Below, in pieces: positions 24,197 through 34,817 of a DNA stretch of 64,000 bases; position 1 is the first letter of the stretch; each line of letters begins with the position of its first letter. The notes beneath the pieces were generated by a model. It worked only from the letters and a program-made list of their open reading frames with translations, searched no databases and had not been told where the DNA came from. Source of the DNA: Pseudeuparius sepicola (taxonomy: Eukaryota > Arthropoda > Insecta > Coleoptera > Anthribidae); assembly GCA_963920635.1 (NCBI GenBank), contig OY987302.1, positions 37,823,500 through 37,887,499 on the forward strand. Direction: 5' to 3'. The translations under genes were made by a program, and so were the position numbers.

Positions 24197-24558
24197 ATGT
24201 GGGCACCATATTCAAGCCAGAATTGGTGTGATGCCGTAGATCTCGAGACGGGTATCGAAATAATTAGAGCCGAATTACACAACCTAGAATTTGATAGGTC
24301 CTACGCCTCAAATTATGATTCACGGTTGTGTACTGACTTGGAGGCTCTTCAGGAAACTTTAAACCGAGAGAGAAGATTCAGACAATATGTGACAAGTACT
24401 TGAGTGGAAGTATGGGTCTGAATGAGTTTTGCGCTAATATGATAGATATCAACTTGAAACGATTTTTATTTAATATTTCGGATTTTTTACCCGAACACAT
24501 AATAGAAAAGTATGGGCTTGCAGAATTAAAAGAAGACGGATACTACTCATTCGACTAG
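24197..24558 (+). pseudogene. Small terminal gene, frameshifted, unknown function
   Basis: A 68-codon ORF starts at the ATG that ends the left TIR (MWAPYSSQNWCDAVDLETG). A second open stretch in another frame (ATG at 24412, stop at 24558; FCANMIDINLKRFLFNISD) continues directly, and its frame is open back into the first. A single indel near 24395 explains the split, giving about 120 codons in all. The composition is helical, with many Glu and Arg residues. I recognise no domain. It lies alone on the plus strand, inward from the TIR, and mirrors the gene at 36476-37018, so the two should share the promoter in the TIR. It may be regulatory or accessory. Confidence 0.55.
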
Positions 24559-24782
24559 GAAGATAACTAGACTGATTTGTTTGTAATAAATATGTTATAA
24601 AATAATATAGTTTTATACATACCTTATTGTACTGAATAAAAACTGTGGTATATTTAAATGTGTTTTTATTTCGTTTTGGGTTATGTAACAACTGAAAATA
24701 ATACACACCAAAGATATTATAATTCTTTATTGATCAATTATGAAAAATACAAGTACATAAAATACAAGTACATAAAATAAAT

Positions 24783-26025
24783 TTAATACTGAATACCAGT
24801 GTTTACAGTACCATCATAAATATTATAGCTAAAATATGAATCATGTATAATTAAAGCATAAGCTCTGGTGCCTGTTGGGAACCTATTTTTACGTGTCTCA
24901 AACTCCAACTTTATGTCCACTGTTGAAGTTTTTAACGAATCTGATTGGTAGGACCAGTCGATAACAAAAACTGGATTTTTTAAGTATTCTTCTAAATCCA
25001 TCATTGGTTCTGTAAAATCTTTACCATAATAAGCATTTTGGAAATTTTGGTATGCATAATAGGCTGGAGCAATAAGTTTTTTTGGGAAATCCAGATTCCA
25101 TCGTTCGTATGGGTAAACATCAGAATTTAGATAAAGACGAACATTGCCAATGTCGGCGTTAGTAAACTGAGTAACACCTTTTGTGTAATTATCGGATTGA
25201 TCTGTAGATTGGAATCCAATAATAATATAGCGAGGCCTTTCCAAACTCGTGCTCGTCCTTATTGCCCAAACATAAGATGAAGTATTACGAAGCGCTGGTA
25301 ATTCATGGAGATCCCATGTACGATATGGCACCTTAACTACTGCATTGTTCCCACCTTTATTTATTCGTGAGAGTAGTCTTAAGTTTTTGTTTATCTTCAG
25401 GTACAATGTGACGAATTTTCCACTGTATCTTTGTGATTTCTAATGCAGCATCAACCTCTCCGATAAAAGAGTTTTTAAAGGATCGGGCAATAATCAATAT
25501 CAATTCCTGTTTTACGTTCAAAATTCCTTTGGAATAATCTTCAGCAAAACCCATCAAAAATTTAAGTGGGAGTTTTCCATGAAATGTGTGGCTAGTAGAA
25601 TCTAGGACGGCATTATTTTCTTCAGACAAACCCCACCCACAAGTAGTAAGGAAATTAGATTGTGTCTTACTGAATGATACCATAGTTTTTAGGGCTGTTG
25701 TTATACCGGGTTTTTTAACCACGCAGACTTGATCTCCGCCCATTTCATAACGTATTTCATCGAAAAGAAATGCAAATGCAAATTCGTTATTGGCAAGGTA
25801 ACACTTCTTTGTCACATCATTAGGGGTAAATTTACCTTCAATATAAATGTAACTATCGGTAATATCAAGAATAAGGTCCTGAAAATTTACTGGGATTCGT
25901 ATTTCATCCGAGTTGTTGTATTTTGATGACCCATACGGTTTGTAAGTGTGTTCGTGTAGACTAATGAGTGACTGATCAAATACAGGTTTTTCAAACACCT
26001 CCAATTTTTCACTGGTGACAACCAT
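24783..26025 (-). pseudogene. Major capsid protein (hexon-like), frameshifted
   Basis: Two overlapping minus-strand ORFs, 26025-25357 (222 codons) and 25406-24783 (207 codons), form one protein of about 414 codons broken by a one-base shift near 25370-25400. The first half has beta-rich text around IPVNFQDLILDITDSYIYIE and FLFDEIRYEMGG; the second has VKVPYRTWDLHELPAL and KNRFPTGTRAYALIIHD. I recognise both halves as the capsid-position protein of Polinton-like elements. The double jelly-roll fold is inferred from family and position, not shown. It is shorter than the usual Polinton capsid protein (over 500 residues). It follows the penton and protease genes on the same strand, as in related elements. 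Confidence 0.65.
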
Positions 26026-26139
26026 GATTTATTTATGAACTGAATCTACATCCCCCGATATTTTTTACTTTTATTATCGAATAGTTCTTATTTGTTGTCA
26101 TATATTTTATATGACTGTTTCTTAAAAACAAATCCCATA

Positions 26140-26874
26140 TTAGATTATTTTTTTTAGCTCTAGTTTTACAATGATTTTTTCACCGCGAAAATTGATCAAG
26201 TTACCACTATCATCCAAGATACGTAGTGTAATATTTTCGATGTACTGACGCCCTCTAGGATTTATTGGCACGTATATAATATTCTGAGGCTCCTTTGTTA
26301 GTTTATATCCTGGTTCTACGTTAATATCAAATTGGAAGAGCGTGTGAGACTTTGCAGAATTTTGAAATGCACCGCCAATTATATTACAATTAATACAGAT
26401 TATCCTCACTCTCATTATATCCACAGGTAATGTCGACTGGTGAACGACATTTGGTTTTAGAAACGTTCGTTCGAAACCTAACAATGTTCCTATAGAATTT
26501 TTGCATGTAAAATCAATCTCATAATACATTGAAAAAATTTCACATTTGAGAGTATTGTTATTGGCATGTAGAGAAAAGGTTTTTTTGCGTCCAGTCTCCT
26601 GCATCTCCTCTACCTTCATAGCCCGCAGTATCGCCATATAAATTTCACTAATTTCATATGTACCCGGCGGAATGTGGACGATTGTCGAAGTTTCCAAATC
26701 GGGGAGTTTGTATGCAAAACAGTTGTTTGTTTCATCCACGTTGAGTATCGAATTGTAGGTATAGAATCCAATTAGTCCAAGACCATAGTCACAGTTTGAA
26801 TCCAATTCTATCGGTGGATAATAATCTGCACTAATTACACTTGTATGTCCAGATAGAGTAAACGTTCGAGACAT
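26140..26874 (-). CDS. Penton-like minor capsid protein
   Basis: From the ATG at 26874 this gives 244 residues, starting MSRTFTLSGHTSV. The text PPIELDSNCDYGLGLIGFYT near the start and the C-terminal NITLRILDDSGNLINFRGE followed by a short strand are features I associate with the minor capsid (single jelly-roll, penton) protein of Polintons and adintoviruses. It would form the five-fold vertices of the particle with the hexon-like protein. The frame is intact. It is open further upstream, through 26875-27255, but homology suggests the capsid protein starts at 26874. It lies between the capsid and protease genes in one leftward block. Confidence 0.72.
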   Translation of the reverse strand: MSRTFTLSGHTSVISADYYPPIELDSNCDYGLGLIGFYTYNSILNVDETNNCFAYKLPDLETSTIVHIPPGTYEISEIYMAILRAMKVEEMQETGRKKTFSLHANNNTLKCEIFSMYYEIDFTCKNSIGTLLGFERTFLKPNVVHQSTLPVDIMRVRIICINCNIIGGAFQNSAKSHTLFQFDINVEPGYKLTKEPQNIIYVPINPRGRQYIENITLRILDDSGNLINFRGEKIIVKLELKKII

Positions 26875-27255
26875 GACTGATAAAACTTGAGTTATTACAA
26901 TGTTTTTATTATTTTTACAGCAACTAAATATATGAGCTCTTCCTGTCATTTGCGGTGATTTATTAGACATAGTAACCCTAGCGGACTTATCTGATGCGAT
27001 TCCAACATGTCTCATATTACACAAACAGCAAACCAATCTTTCAGGGTTGGAATCTTCACTATCGCAACCATCTTCAGAAATATCATGTTTGGTGCAGTAC
27101 AGAAATTTTACCAATGGTATCTCTTCTGATGCACAAGCAATTATTACTTCTTTGGGAATATCTGCTAATTGTTTTTCACTCATTTTAGTTAAACTGCGTA
27201 AACGAGAAAACGCCAGCAGGGAATGTGCCATTCTTTTTATTGTTTCACGATCCAT
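26875..27255 (-). CDS. Upstream ORF in frame with the penton, Cys-rich, unknown
   Basis: From the ATG at 27255 (MDRETIKRMAHSLLAFSRL) 127 codons run without a stop straight into the penton ORF. The first half is helical (KEVIIACASEEIPLVKFLY). The second half has Cys/His clusters (LVCCLCNMRH, HIFSCCK) that could bind a metal. It starts nine bases after the stop codon of the protease. Either it is a separate gene whose stop has been lost by an indel, or it is a genuine N-terminal extension of the penton protein. I do not recognise a family. Confidence 0.5.
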
Positions 27256-27263
27256 TTTGATGG

Positions 27264-27620
27264 TTAAGTGGGGTCTGTGAGAAACTGCAAGCACAAATGT
27301 CCACACCAGACTGTATCAAATTCTTGTTGTCTTTCATAGTTGTAATATATTTTACTTGCATTTTTCACACCCGTATATAATAAGTAGTGCACTATTTCTG
27401 AAGGTGGTGGTAAATCTCCAAAACTGTCGTAATAGCTGACTATAGGTCCGATTTTTTTAAAGGCGGTCCAATGCGTCCCCTTTCCCTCTCTTCTATCCAA
27501 GTTCACAATGATGGATTCGTTAAGTAATGGTCCTCCTTTAGGTAGAGTGTCCCGCATGAACACACCCCTAAAATATGGAATTTGTAACTTTTTCTCAAAA
27601 AACTCAATATCGATGTTGGA
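27264..27620 (-). CDS. Adenain-like cysteine protease
   Basis: The frame contains GTHWTAFKK (His), VSYYDSFGDLPPP (Asp), and VWCGHLCLQFL (Cys, with a Gln a few residues before), which is the catalytic order of the adenovirus-type maturation protease family. In Polintons it processes capsid precursors. The recognisable domain begins upstream of the GTG at 27563: the frame stays open to about 27661 with family-like text (around FFEKKLQIPYFRGVFMRD) but without an ATG, so the start codon has probably been lost or moved by an indel. Its upstream end abuts the reading frame of the PLA2/hydrophobic-domain gene. The catalytic part appears complete. Confidence 0.8.
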   Translation of the reverse strand, partial: SNIDIEFFEKKLQIPYFRGVFMRDTLPKGGPLLNESIIVNLDRREGKGTHWTAFKKIGPIVSYYDSFGDLPPPSEIVHYLLYTGVKNASKIYYNYERQQEFDTVWCGHLCLQFLTDPT

Positions 27621-27643
27621 GAGGGCCCTGAGGGGTAGGGTCT

Positions 27644-28520
27644 TTAAAAGTTTTTTTGATTATTTAAATATAATCCATAGCCTGAGCGGTATGGTTTCAA
27701 ATACATTCCTTTTCCCAATGCGATGGCCTCCATAGTTTTGTTATGGCGGGTAGCCTCTATTAATTGATTTCGCGCATCCTTTGTATGATTAACAGCTTTT
27801 ACAATACCTGCTGTACCACCGGCCAACGCACCTAGCGCAGATAGTCCGGCGAATATCGGCAACAGCGGTAATATGCCACCAAATTTGGGAATTGGGATTA
27901 TACTGGTTGTTTGTAACTTTCCTTTTCCACTATTTTTTTTAAGTATTTGCGAGCCGCTTTCAAAGCCACCTGTGCGGTTGAATGTAGATCACTCCGAATT
28001 GCATGTTTGCCTCCCACTTTTTGAGAGTTTTACGCACGTCTACCAAAAGACCTCTACCAAAAGTAACTTTTTTATTTGAAGCCTTTTTCTCGTTCCGAGA
28101 TGTACTATGTTTGGCAGGTAGAGAAGTGCAACCCATTCCAAATCGTTGTTTGGTTTTCATTATATTAGTGACAAGCCAAGCGGCTGCTCTCTCACCGGCT
28201 TCCGCGTCTTTGGATTTAACTCGTTCCCACGCTCGTTGTTCAAGATATTTGTCAGCTTTATTACGTTCTTTTAAATCACTGCTACGATTGTATGAGATAT
28301 CGTGCTCCTTGCAAGCGGAATCTAATTGATTAATTCCAGTCTCTCCTCTACGTAACCTTTTTTGGAGGTGGGTCCCGGGCCCGCAAAATTGATATCCTGT
28401 TAAATGAAGCTCAAAGGGGAGTTTATTAATTAATGTATTAATAACACCCCGACCAGTTTTTAATCGTCGGCCTTTGCGGGACCATCCACGACGTGTACTA
28501 CTCTGCTCAACAGATAACAT
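27644..28520 (-). pseudogene. PLA2-domain minor virion protein with hydrophobic C-terminus, frameshifted
   Basis: From the ATG at 28520 a basic N-terminus leads into a parvovirus-type phospholipase A2 core: calcium loop YQFCGPGT (residues 43-50) and catalytic HD in KEHDISY (residues 72-77). The frame ends at 27960. A second open stretch (27940-27644) has a Gly/Ala/Leu-rich membrane-active segment (FAGLSALGALAGGTAGI) and a conserved tail (GKGMYLKPYRSGYGLYL). In related elements these lie in one protein, so two indels near 27965 and 27925 seem to split it here. In parvoviruses such a PLA2 opens endosomal membranes; a similar entry role is inferred. The longer ORF start at 28595 overlaps the ATPase gene and is less likely. 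Confidence 0.75.
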
Positions 28521-28571
28521 TTGAGTGAATGCGGAAAATAAATGTAATTTGTTTATATATAATATTTTAAC
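28521..28571. promoter_or_regulatory. Divergent intergenic region between the two gene blocks
   Basis: Only 51 bp separate the ATG of the PLA2 gene (28520, leftward) from the ATG of the ATPase gene (28572, rightward). It is AT-rich and includes TATATATAATATTTTAA at 28554-28570. It is the natural place for a bidirectional promoter; this is inferred from layout. Confidence 0.45.
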
Positions 28572-29264
28572 ATGCGTGTTGTAAAGCAAGGACAATCACT
28601 TGAAGTTGATAACCTAGATGATAGAGTTACAAACGAGACAGATAATTGTCGACGACATGGATCGCTTCTACCCAATAGCATACGCGGCTTGATTATCGGC
28701 CCATCTAACTGTGGAAAGACAAATGTAATGATTTCGCTGCTAACCCACCCGCAAGGGCTACATTTTTCCAATATCTATATTTTTTCCAAATCATTATACC
28801 AACCAAAGTATCAGTACTTGAAAAATGTTGTAACACCCATAGTGGGAATGGGTTTATACGCATTTAGCGATAGAGAGTCTATTATGGAACCGTCGAAAGC
28901 CGAACCCGATTCAATATTTATATTTGATGATGTCATATGTGAGAAACAAGATGAAATCAGAGCCTATTTCAGTATGGGGCGCCATAAAAATGTAGATTCC
29001 TTTTTCTTAGCACAAACTTATTCGAAAATACCAAAACAACTAGTTCGTGACAACGCAAATTTACTTGTCGTGTTCAAACAAAACGAAACAAATTTACGTT
29101 ATATTTTTAGTGACCATATAAACCCCGATTTAACTTTTGCAGAATTTCTTAAAATCTGTGGGGAATGTTGGAAAGACCGTTATGGATTTTTGGTTATTGA
29201 CAAAAACAGTGAAAAAAATAATGGGAGATATCGAAAGTGTTTTGATAGTTACATATACATATAA
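28572..29264 (+). CDS. FtsK/HerA-type genome-packaging ATPase
   Basis: The intact 230-residue ORF has Walker A GPSNCGKT (residues 43-50), Walker B IFIFDD (115-120), and a Gln-containing sensor in FFLAQTYSKIPKQLVRDNAN (144-163). These are the signatures of the packaging ATPases of Polintons, adintoviruses and related viruses, which pump DNA into preformed capsids. The length is usual for the family. It is the first gene of the rightward block and is followed after about 50 bp by the start of the DUF8207-like gene. Its integrity contrasts with the broken neighbours. Confidence 0.92.
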   Translation: MRVVKQGQSLEVDNLDDRVTNETDNCRRHGSLLPNSIRGLIIGPSNCGKTNVMISLLTHPQGLHFSNIYIFSKSLYQPKYQYLKNVVTPIVGMGLYAFSDRESIMEPSKAEPDSIFIFDDVICEKQDEIRAYFSMGRHKNVDSFFLAQTYSKIPKQLVRDNANLLVVFKQNETNLRYIFSDHINPDLTFAEFLKICGECWKDRYGFLVIDKNSEKNNGRYRKCFDSYIYI

Positions 29265-29516
29265 ACATTTTTAATTTAATCATTCCTAAACCATCTAGCG
29301 TGGGAAGAACAACAATGGATAAAAACATGCAGGATGTAATAGAGCCTTAAGAGGCTACGATACCTATCAAATCCCCCTGAAGTCCCCGACTCAATTCAGG
29401 ACATACGTCGCTCGATTAGCTATGCCTATCCTTTTCCTTCCTCTAGTCCCCACGACTCCCCACTCCAGCCTGCCCCTTCACAGTGCTACGACTGAGGCGG
29501 CCGGCCGTGGGTACTA

Positions 29517-30799
29517 CACTGAGAAAAATCTGTTACTTTGTAAAAAAAAAACCTGTTTAATTCAATATGAGATATTATTCCTCAAACTCAAGCAGAAGCT
29601 TTTTTGAAACTAACAATAATCAATTCAATTACAATTGATATTGAATTCGAATGAATAATTTAAATGTAATATTTAATTTCAATCAATATCATGTTCTGGA
29701 ATTGATTCTATAATACTTCTTTTCTAAGCACATCCTTTTGTCAGAACAACATAACGTTTCATTTGAGGCCTCATGTTGTTGAATTGAATAGGGGTACATT
29801 TAACTGTTCATTATACTGAAATTACAACTACTGTCATTGCATTTTTGCTGGATTTGTAATAATAGTAGGTACTAATATCAATTATAATTATTATAAGTAT
29901 TATTGCCTGAATAATAAGCAAATGATGTGTAAAATGCAAATCAAGCTGCTAGTGTAGCAACTTATAATTGACAAAACAAAAATGATGCAGATGAGATCGA
30001 TATAACATTTAATTTTAGTGAATACAGAATCCAGTAACCCCCAGTTTGTTAATAGCTCTTCTATTGCCATTCACTTTCACAGTGTTCATTATGACTACGA
30101 ACGATAATATAGAGTGTAGGGCTGATTCAAAACCTTAACTGAGAAATTTTCGATTATTCGTTTTGGTAAATTGCTCAGTCAAGGTCATAGCTTTTTTTAC
30201 TAGCGTGTTTGTAATAGGAGATTTACTTCAGTCGAGTAAAATGTACTTGATTCAATCTAACTATGTATTTGACATGAATTCTAATAATTCTAATAATTTC
30301 TTGAATATCATAAAAATTTAAAAACATGATTTACTGATTATATTGATGAATATAAAAGTTGCACTTAAGAAAAAATTAGGTTTTATTAAATCATGATTAT
30401 ACCTTCTTATTGCAAGAATTGTTTTGTTCATCCTTCATCCAATGAATTATAATATTTTTTCAGTTGCTTCTGGGGTACTCTTATATAGTTTGGAGTAGTC
30501 TGAGGGTGAGAATTATTATTAGCATTTAAATAAAATAAATTTAATTGTTTAAATAAAACATGAGACATTTTAAATCCGAGGCTATGCTTTCATTGTAGTA
30601 GGTATATTTTATTATCGAAGTGACAATACGTCTTTTTAACGGAAATTTAAACTATTTGAAACTTATTAGTTCATCTGCAATTACGTCAAAAGTATAGATT
30701 ATATTGTTGGGATCACATGGATTTGTTTGTATATTTAAAGTAATGAAAAAGTGACTATATACACAAACTCACTAAAATCAATCAGTATTTTTTTCTGTG
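29517..30799. mobile_element. TA-flanked MITE, 1.28 kb
   Basis: The ends CACTGAGAAAAATCTG and, inverted, CACAGAAAAAAATACTG are imperfect inverted repeats with TA outside each (29515-29516, 30800-30801). Outside these, GGCCGGCC-type sequences lie on both sides. The interior is AT-rich with no ORF of note. Confidence 0.4.
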
Positions 30800-30801
30800 T
30801 A

Positions 30802-32385
30802 GCTAATATGAAATAATAAAGTCGGGGGCCGGCCGCCAACGGGTCACGGTCACGTCACACGTGTCTCGCCGATGCGGATCAAGAAGAGCGAATATATATC
30901 TTTAAAAAACGGCGGGGTCCTGTTTGCTTTATTGCAAAAATGATATTTTTTTGGGGTTATTCAGGGCGTTCACTTTTCGTTGGCAACACACTGAATAGGT
31001 TTTTGACGTCCAGGAAATTTTACTATTATTTCACAGGTGTGTTAAATAATTTTCATATCAGCAAAGGTGCATATTATCAAGGGTTCGTGTATAAAAAACT
31101 TCTGTAATTGCTCAATTATAATATCTAAATTAACGATTCGATTACCCAATTATTCTTCTTGAACCACATTAGGGCTAATTGAACATCTATCAATATTTGA
31201 TTGGATAATATTGTACTGCATAATAGTGTTGCTACGACTAGAAAAGCGTCTAAAGTATACTTCTATAAAATGTTTTATATAGTATTCCATATTTATATTT
31301 GTGTGAACTTTCTATCCTGTAAGAGTTCATTTTAGAGGGATTGGAAGTGAATAGGCTCTATTATATCACAACTATTACTTGTTTATTTAAAGCAGTAAGC
31401 GGTTTCGTTAATCTATAAAATTGCATCATCACGGACCACAGACTACAATATAAGGTTTAAAAAGTAAATAAATAAAGGATAATCACTTATAGTCCAAGAG
31501 CTTGCAGGAAATTTGGATTAGATATTCGAAAAAAGATGATAATGTTTTTAATTGTTTCAACTTTGACTTGTGGCTAAATGTATGTATTTAAAATGTATAA
31601 TGGCTAGGTAAGTAAAGGTTCTTTATTTATTTATACATACACCTACTACCAGCCCTGAGAATGTAGGTAAATTTATAGAGTTACGAAACCGATCTCCGTT
31701 TTTAAATAAAGTGACATAATAGGAGCTATTAATTTCTAATTCCTTGTAAATAAATGTTCCATTCAAAGCCCTATTTTTCCCAGAAAGTTTTTTTCTCAAA
31801 CCTTATGCACCTGCACTACTACTTATACCTAAATCCGAATAAAATTAGGTACTCCTATTGGTTTCACTACTGTGACTGTTATGACATCATCGAACATTAA
31901 GTATTCTTACCCTGACTGTAGTTCAATTTCAGAACCTTCTGACAAATCTGAATTATCGAATTTCCTGACTGACTGGAACAATAAAATGTACTATTTTTAT
32001 TTTGCCCGATTTTCAACTCCAATGACTTTCGAACAATCTTCTAACGAAGAAGTTTCTAAAACTGACAGAATTTATAAATTAGCTTTTATCATGCAGCGAT
32101 TTGACACAATAATCGTATTACATAGGATATTATTCGGTTTCAAAAAATGCTTCACATGACCCATTTATTTGACAAAAATGTCACATTTTTAAAGTAAACA
32201 TCAAGCGCACAATATGGTCTAGAATTTAAATTTACTCTTTTTGCACGGCCAGACCATTTTATGCCCTAGGGATTAAACCATTTCACACAAAAGCAAAAAG
32301 TAGGTACTTTGTGAATACAAATTATTTATTTATTATTCCTGGAGGAATAATAATAATGAGTATATATATATATACAGGATGATTT
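30802..32385. other. AT-rich interior of the TTAA insertion
   Basis: No recognisable gene. The longest ORF (31872-32159, plus strand, 95 codons) shows no domain and in particular no polymerase motif. Confidence 0.5.
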
Positions 32386-33188
32386 TTTTAGGTCTACCAC
32401 CGCGATTTTCTCGCTTATTTTGCGCCCTGCAAAAAAAGCGTAAGAAACAAAAATGTTGCAATTTTGGACAGCTAAGTGATGCTGCAAAAGAAATCGGCAT
32501 CCATGTCCAACTTGTCGCGCAATATAAAAAAAACCTCAAATTGAGCAAATCTATTAATAGCCGTGGAATGTTTATTTTAAGAGGCAGAGGAAAACTTTTA
32601 TATTGAAAATTGATGGCACTGCGAAGCTTTATCCATCCACGTAGCCAGATAGTTTCAGCAAATTACACAGGGTCTTCGGCTGTCTTGAGGGCATGAAATT
32701 TTTTGTCGATTTAAAGTTTTTTTAGTACACCGCGAAAAGTTGGGCATGGAGGCCCATTCCTTTTTTTAAGTCGCCTCGCTGACCAAAATTGCCATATTTT
32801 GTTTTCTTACTTATTTTCTGTGCGGCCTAAAATAAGCGAGAAAATCGCTTATAAGAAATAAACAAAAAAAATTTCATAGCCTCAAGAGAGCCGAAGACCC
32901 TGTGTAATTTGCTGAAACTATCTGACTACATGGATGGATAAAGCTTCTCAGTGTCATCAATTTTCAATATAAAAGTATTCCTCTGTCTCTTAAAATAAAC
33001 ATTCCACGGCTATTAATAGTTTTGCTCAATTTGAGTTTTTTTTTTAATATTGCGCGACAAGTTGGCCATGGATGCCGATTTCTTTTGCAGCACCACTTAG
33101 CTGTCCAAAATTGCAACATTTTTGTTTCTTACGCTTTTTTTGTAGGGCGCAAAATAAGCGAGAAAATCGCGGTGGCAGACCTAAAATA
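32386..33188. repeat. Foldback repeat of about 800 bp
   Basis: About 310 bp at 32386-32700 (starting TTAGGTCTACCACCGCGATT) recurs inverted at 32880-33188. The centre around 32700-32880 is unique. TATATATA runs flank both sides. Mirror ORFs in the arms are artefacts. Confidence 0.85.
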
Positions 33189-33269
33189 TATATGCCAGTC
33201 GACATACATAATGCCGCGGTAGAAAATATTTTCTTCGCCTTCGGGTACTCGAAAATATTTGCTAACATT

Positions 33270-33815
33270 CAAAACAAATGAAACAAATAAGGGAGACTAA
33301 TAAAATGAAACATCTGATATCGATTGAAAGTTCCCCTGCCGTGGTTCCCGAGCCCGGTGAGGTAGGCCGAAGTAGGGGAACCACGAGTTCCAGCGAACGC
33401 CCGCCCGCTCGCCCATCTCCGTACGTCTAATTCCTGCTCGGATGGCCAATTCACGGAACATTTTATTGCCGGGCAATCGGTTCGTAGTTTTCAAATCATA
33501 TCCAAACGAACAAACGTATCGACTTGAAAGTAGTCTTAAAATAATGTTATCGAATGCCTCAATCGTCGTTGTGTCTTTCGAATTATTTTTGAGCGGCGGA
33601 AATACTCGAAATTCTTAACCGAATATAGTCGAATTTCGGGTATGTTTGGCATTTTTTTTTCACAGTGTCGCATTACTCCTACACAGTTCGTGACACACAA
33701 CGACGATTCTTCATAGCCTTATCTAAGGCACTAAAAAAATCAAGTGAAAATATTAAGAAATGCAAGTAGGAGATGTAAACTACGAAACCCTTGAAAATGG
33801 GGGTATCGTAGCGCC
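33270..33815. other. GC-rich block and right end of the TTAA insertion
   Basis: 33325-33480 is GC-rich and contains GTGGTTCCC facing GGGGAACCAC (a short hairpin). Two overlapping minus-strand ORFs run through it, but neither frame is recognisable. Confidence 0.35.
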
Positions 33816-34817
33816 TTAAACGAAAATTAGTTGAAGCCACGGAAGCACTGCGTAAGAAATTTAAATCCGTTCAAAGCAGAAACTTTGAGGATAAAAGAGT
33901 ACTCGAGTACTATTACAAAGCCATTGAATATAATATCGAAAAAAGCTGTAGAACCTGCTAAAGTGGAAAAAGTATATCCTAAAATAAAAGGGGAAAAAGA
34001 TGAATTTTTTGCTATAAACAATAGTAATGATGAGCGTAATGATGATAGTAATTATAGCAGTCCAAGTGAGAGTGTAGAAAGCAAAGACAGATCATCCCTC
34101 TTAGAGCAAAATATTTCCAACACTGGAAAAACTAGACGGGAGATGTTGTTCGAACACCTGGAGGGCGTTAAAAACAACAGAGCAGAATACGATTATGATT
34201 ATGGAGTACGTTTTGATAATACAACAAATAAATTTTTCATGGGCGGTGCAGAAGTTAAATTTTCGCACAAAAAAAATATTTCAATTGTGCATGACAATAA
34301 CGTTGCTACTTTTGATGGTAACGATGAGATGTTTGATGTGATTTTCTTGAAGTTGCCCGAAAACATCCTTAGGAACGGACTTAGTAATGAAACCAAAATG
34401 GCTTATACTGAGATTTTAAGATCAACGGGGGCACCCTACAAATACTACGACCCCAGTGGGGCTTAAACGTAAAAAACAGAAGAAAATTTAAGATCATAGA
34501 ACCACTAATGAGGGGTTATGTTAATTCGATGGGGGGTTCTGAAACAGAGAAGGGTGGTTTGCTTACACTACTTTATAGAAAAACATTAAATAATGATCCA
34601 ATCAGCTACCTCTACTGGAACAAACCAAAGGAACTAATTGATCGATTACGTTTATTATGGGGCTCTAAAATGGCTGGAAATACCGGAGTGGATAATGAAA
34701 TAATATCAATAACCGACGAGCTAAGGGAGGAGGGAATTATATATTAACCTATTCACCCAAGTTGTTTTTTATAAATATCATACACAGAACTAAATAAATT
34801 AGTGTGTGTTGGACAGT

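Larger units (their letters stand above)
21205..24199. repeat. Left terminal inverted repeat of the Polinton-like element
   Basis: It matches the inverse of 37016-38905 almost throughout, apart from the 1167-bp insertion at 22131-23297 and about 80 bp present only on the right. The inner edge is ATTATAGCCAATATG, so the ATG of the first gene is the last shared codon. A 67-codon ORF (23537-23740, minus strand) is identical in protein in the right TIR (37478-37681), which shows how alike the arms are; I do not regard it as a gene. Confidence 0.92.
29351..33815. mobile_element. 4.5 kb TTAA-flanked insertion, possibly piggyBac-mobilised
   Basis: TTAA (within CCTTAA) occurs at 29347-29350 and 33816-33819. 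The ends are GAGGCTACGATACC and, inverted, GGCGCTACGATACC, matching at 12 of 14 positions. TTAA duplication is diagnostic of piggyBac-type transposition, but no transposase is present. The interior holds a TA-flanked MITE, a foldback repeat, a GC-rich block and AT-rich DNA. Removing it brings the two halves of the DUF8207-like gene together. The TIR evidence is short, so the call rests on three agreeing signs: target duplication, matching ends, and the split gene. Confidence 0.6.
29315..34747 (+). pseudogene. Mobile-element protein with DUF8207-like C-terminus, split by an insertion and frameshifts
   Basis: The C-terminal piece (34508-34747) has the motif run YLYWNKPKELIDRLRLLWGS and ends EIISITDELREEGIIY, which I recall as a domain catalogued as DUF8207 in element-borne proteins. 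Upstream pieces are 33831-34466 (TITKPLNIISKK, a Lys/Glu-rich linker) and, in another frame from 33816, a helical segment (KRKLVEATEALRKKF). The likely start is the ATG at 29315 (MDKNMQDVIE), separated by the insertion 29351-33815 that duplicates TTAA. Indels near 29340, 33905 and 34450 add frame changes. Its function is unknown; its place beside packaging and fibre genes suggests a virion or assembly role. Confidence 0.6.

Noticed and set aside
28521..28595. PLA2 gene start at 28595
   Set aside because: That start would overlap the ATPase start and add an unconserved hydrophobic leader; the ATG at 28520 gives the usual basic N-terminus.
29265..33760. Possible DNA polymerase B in the gap between the ATPase and DUF8207-like genes
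   Set aside because: The longest ORFs are under 100 codons, AT-rich, and show none of the polymerase motifs; the region is better explained as an insertion with nested repeats.
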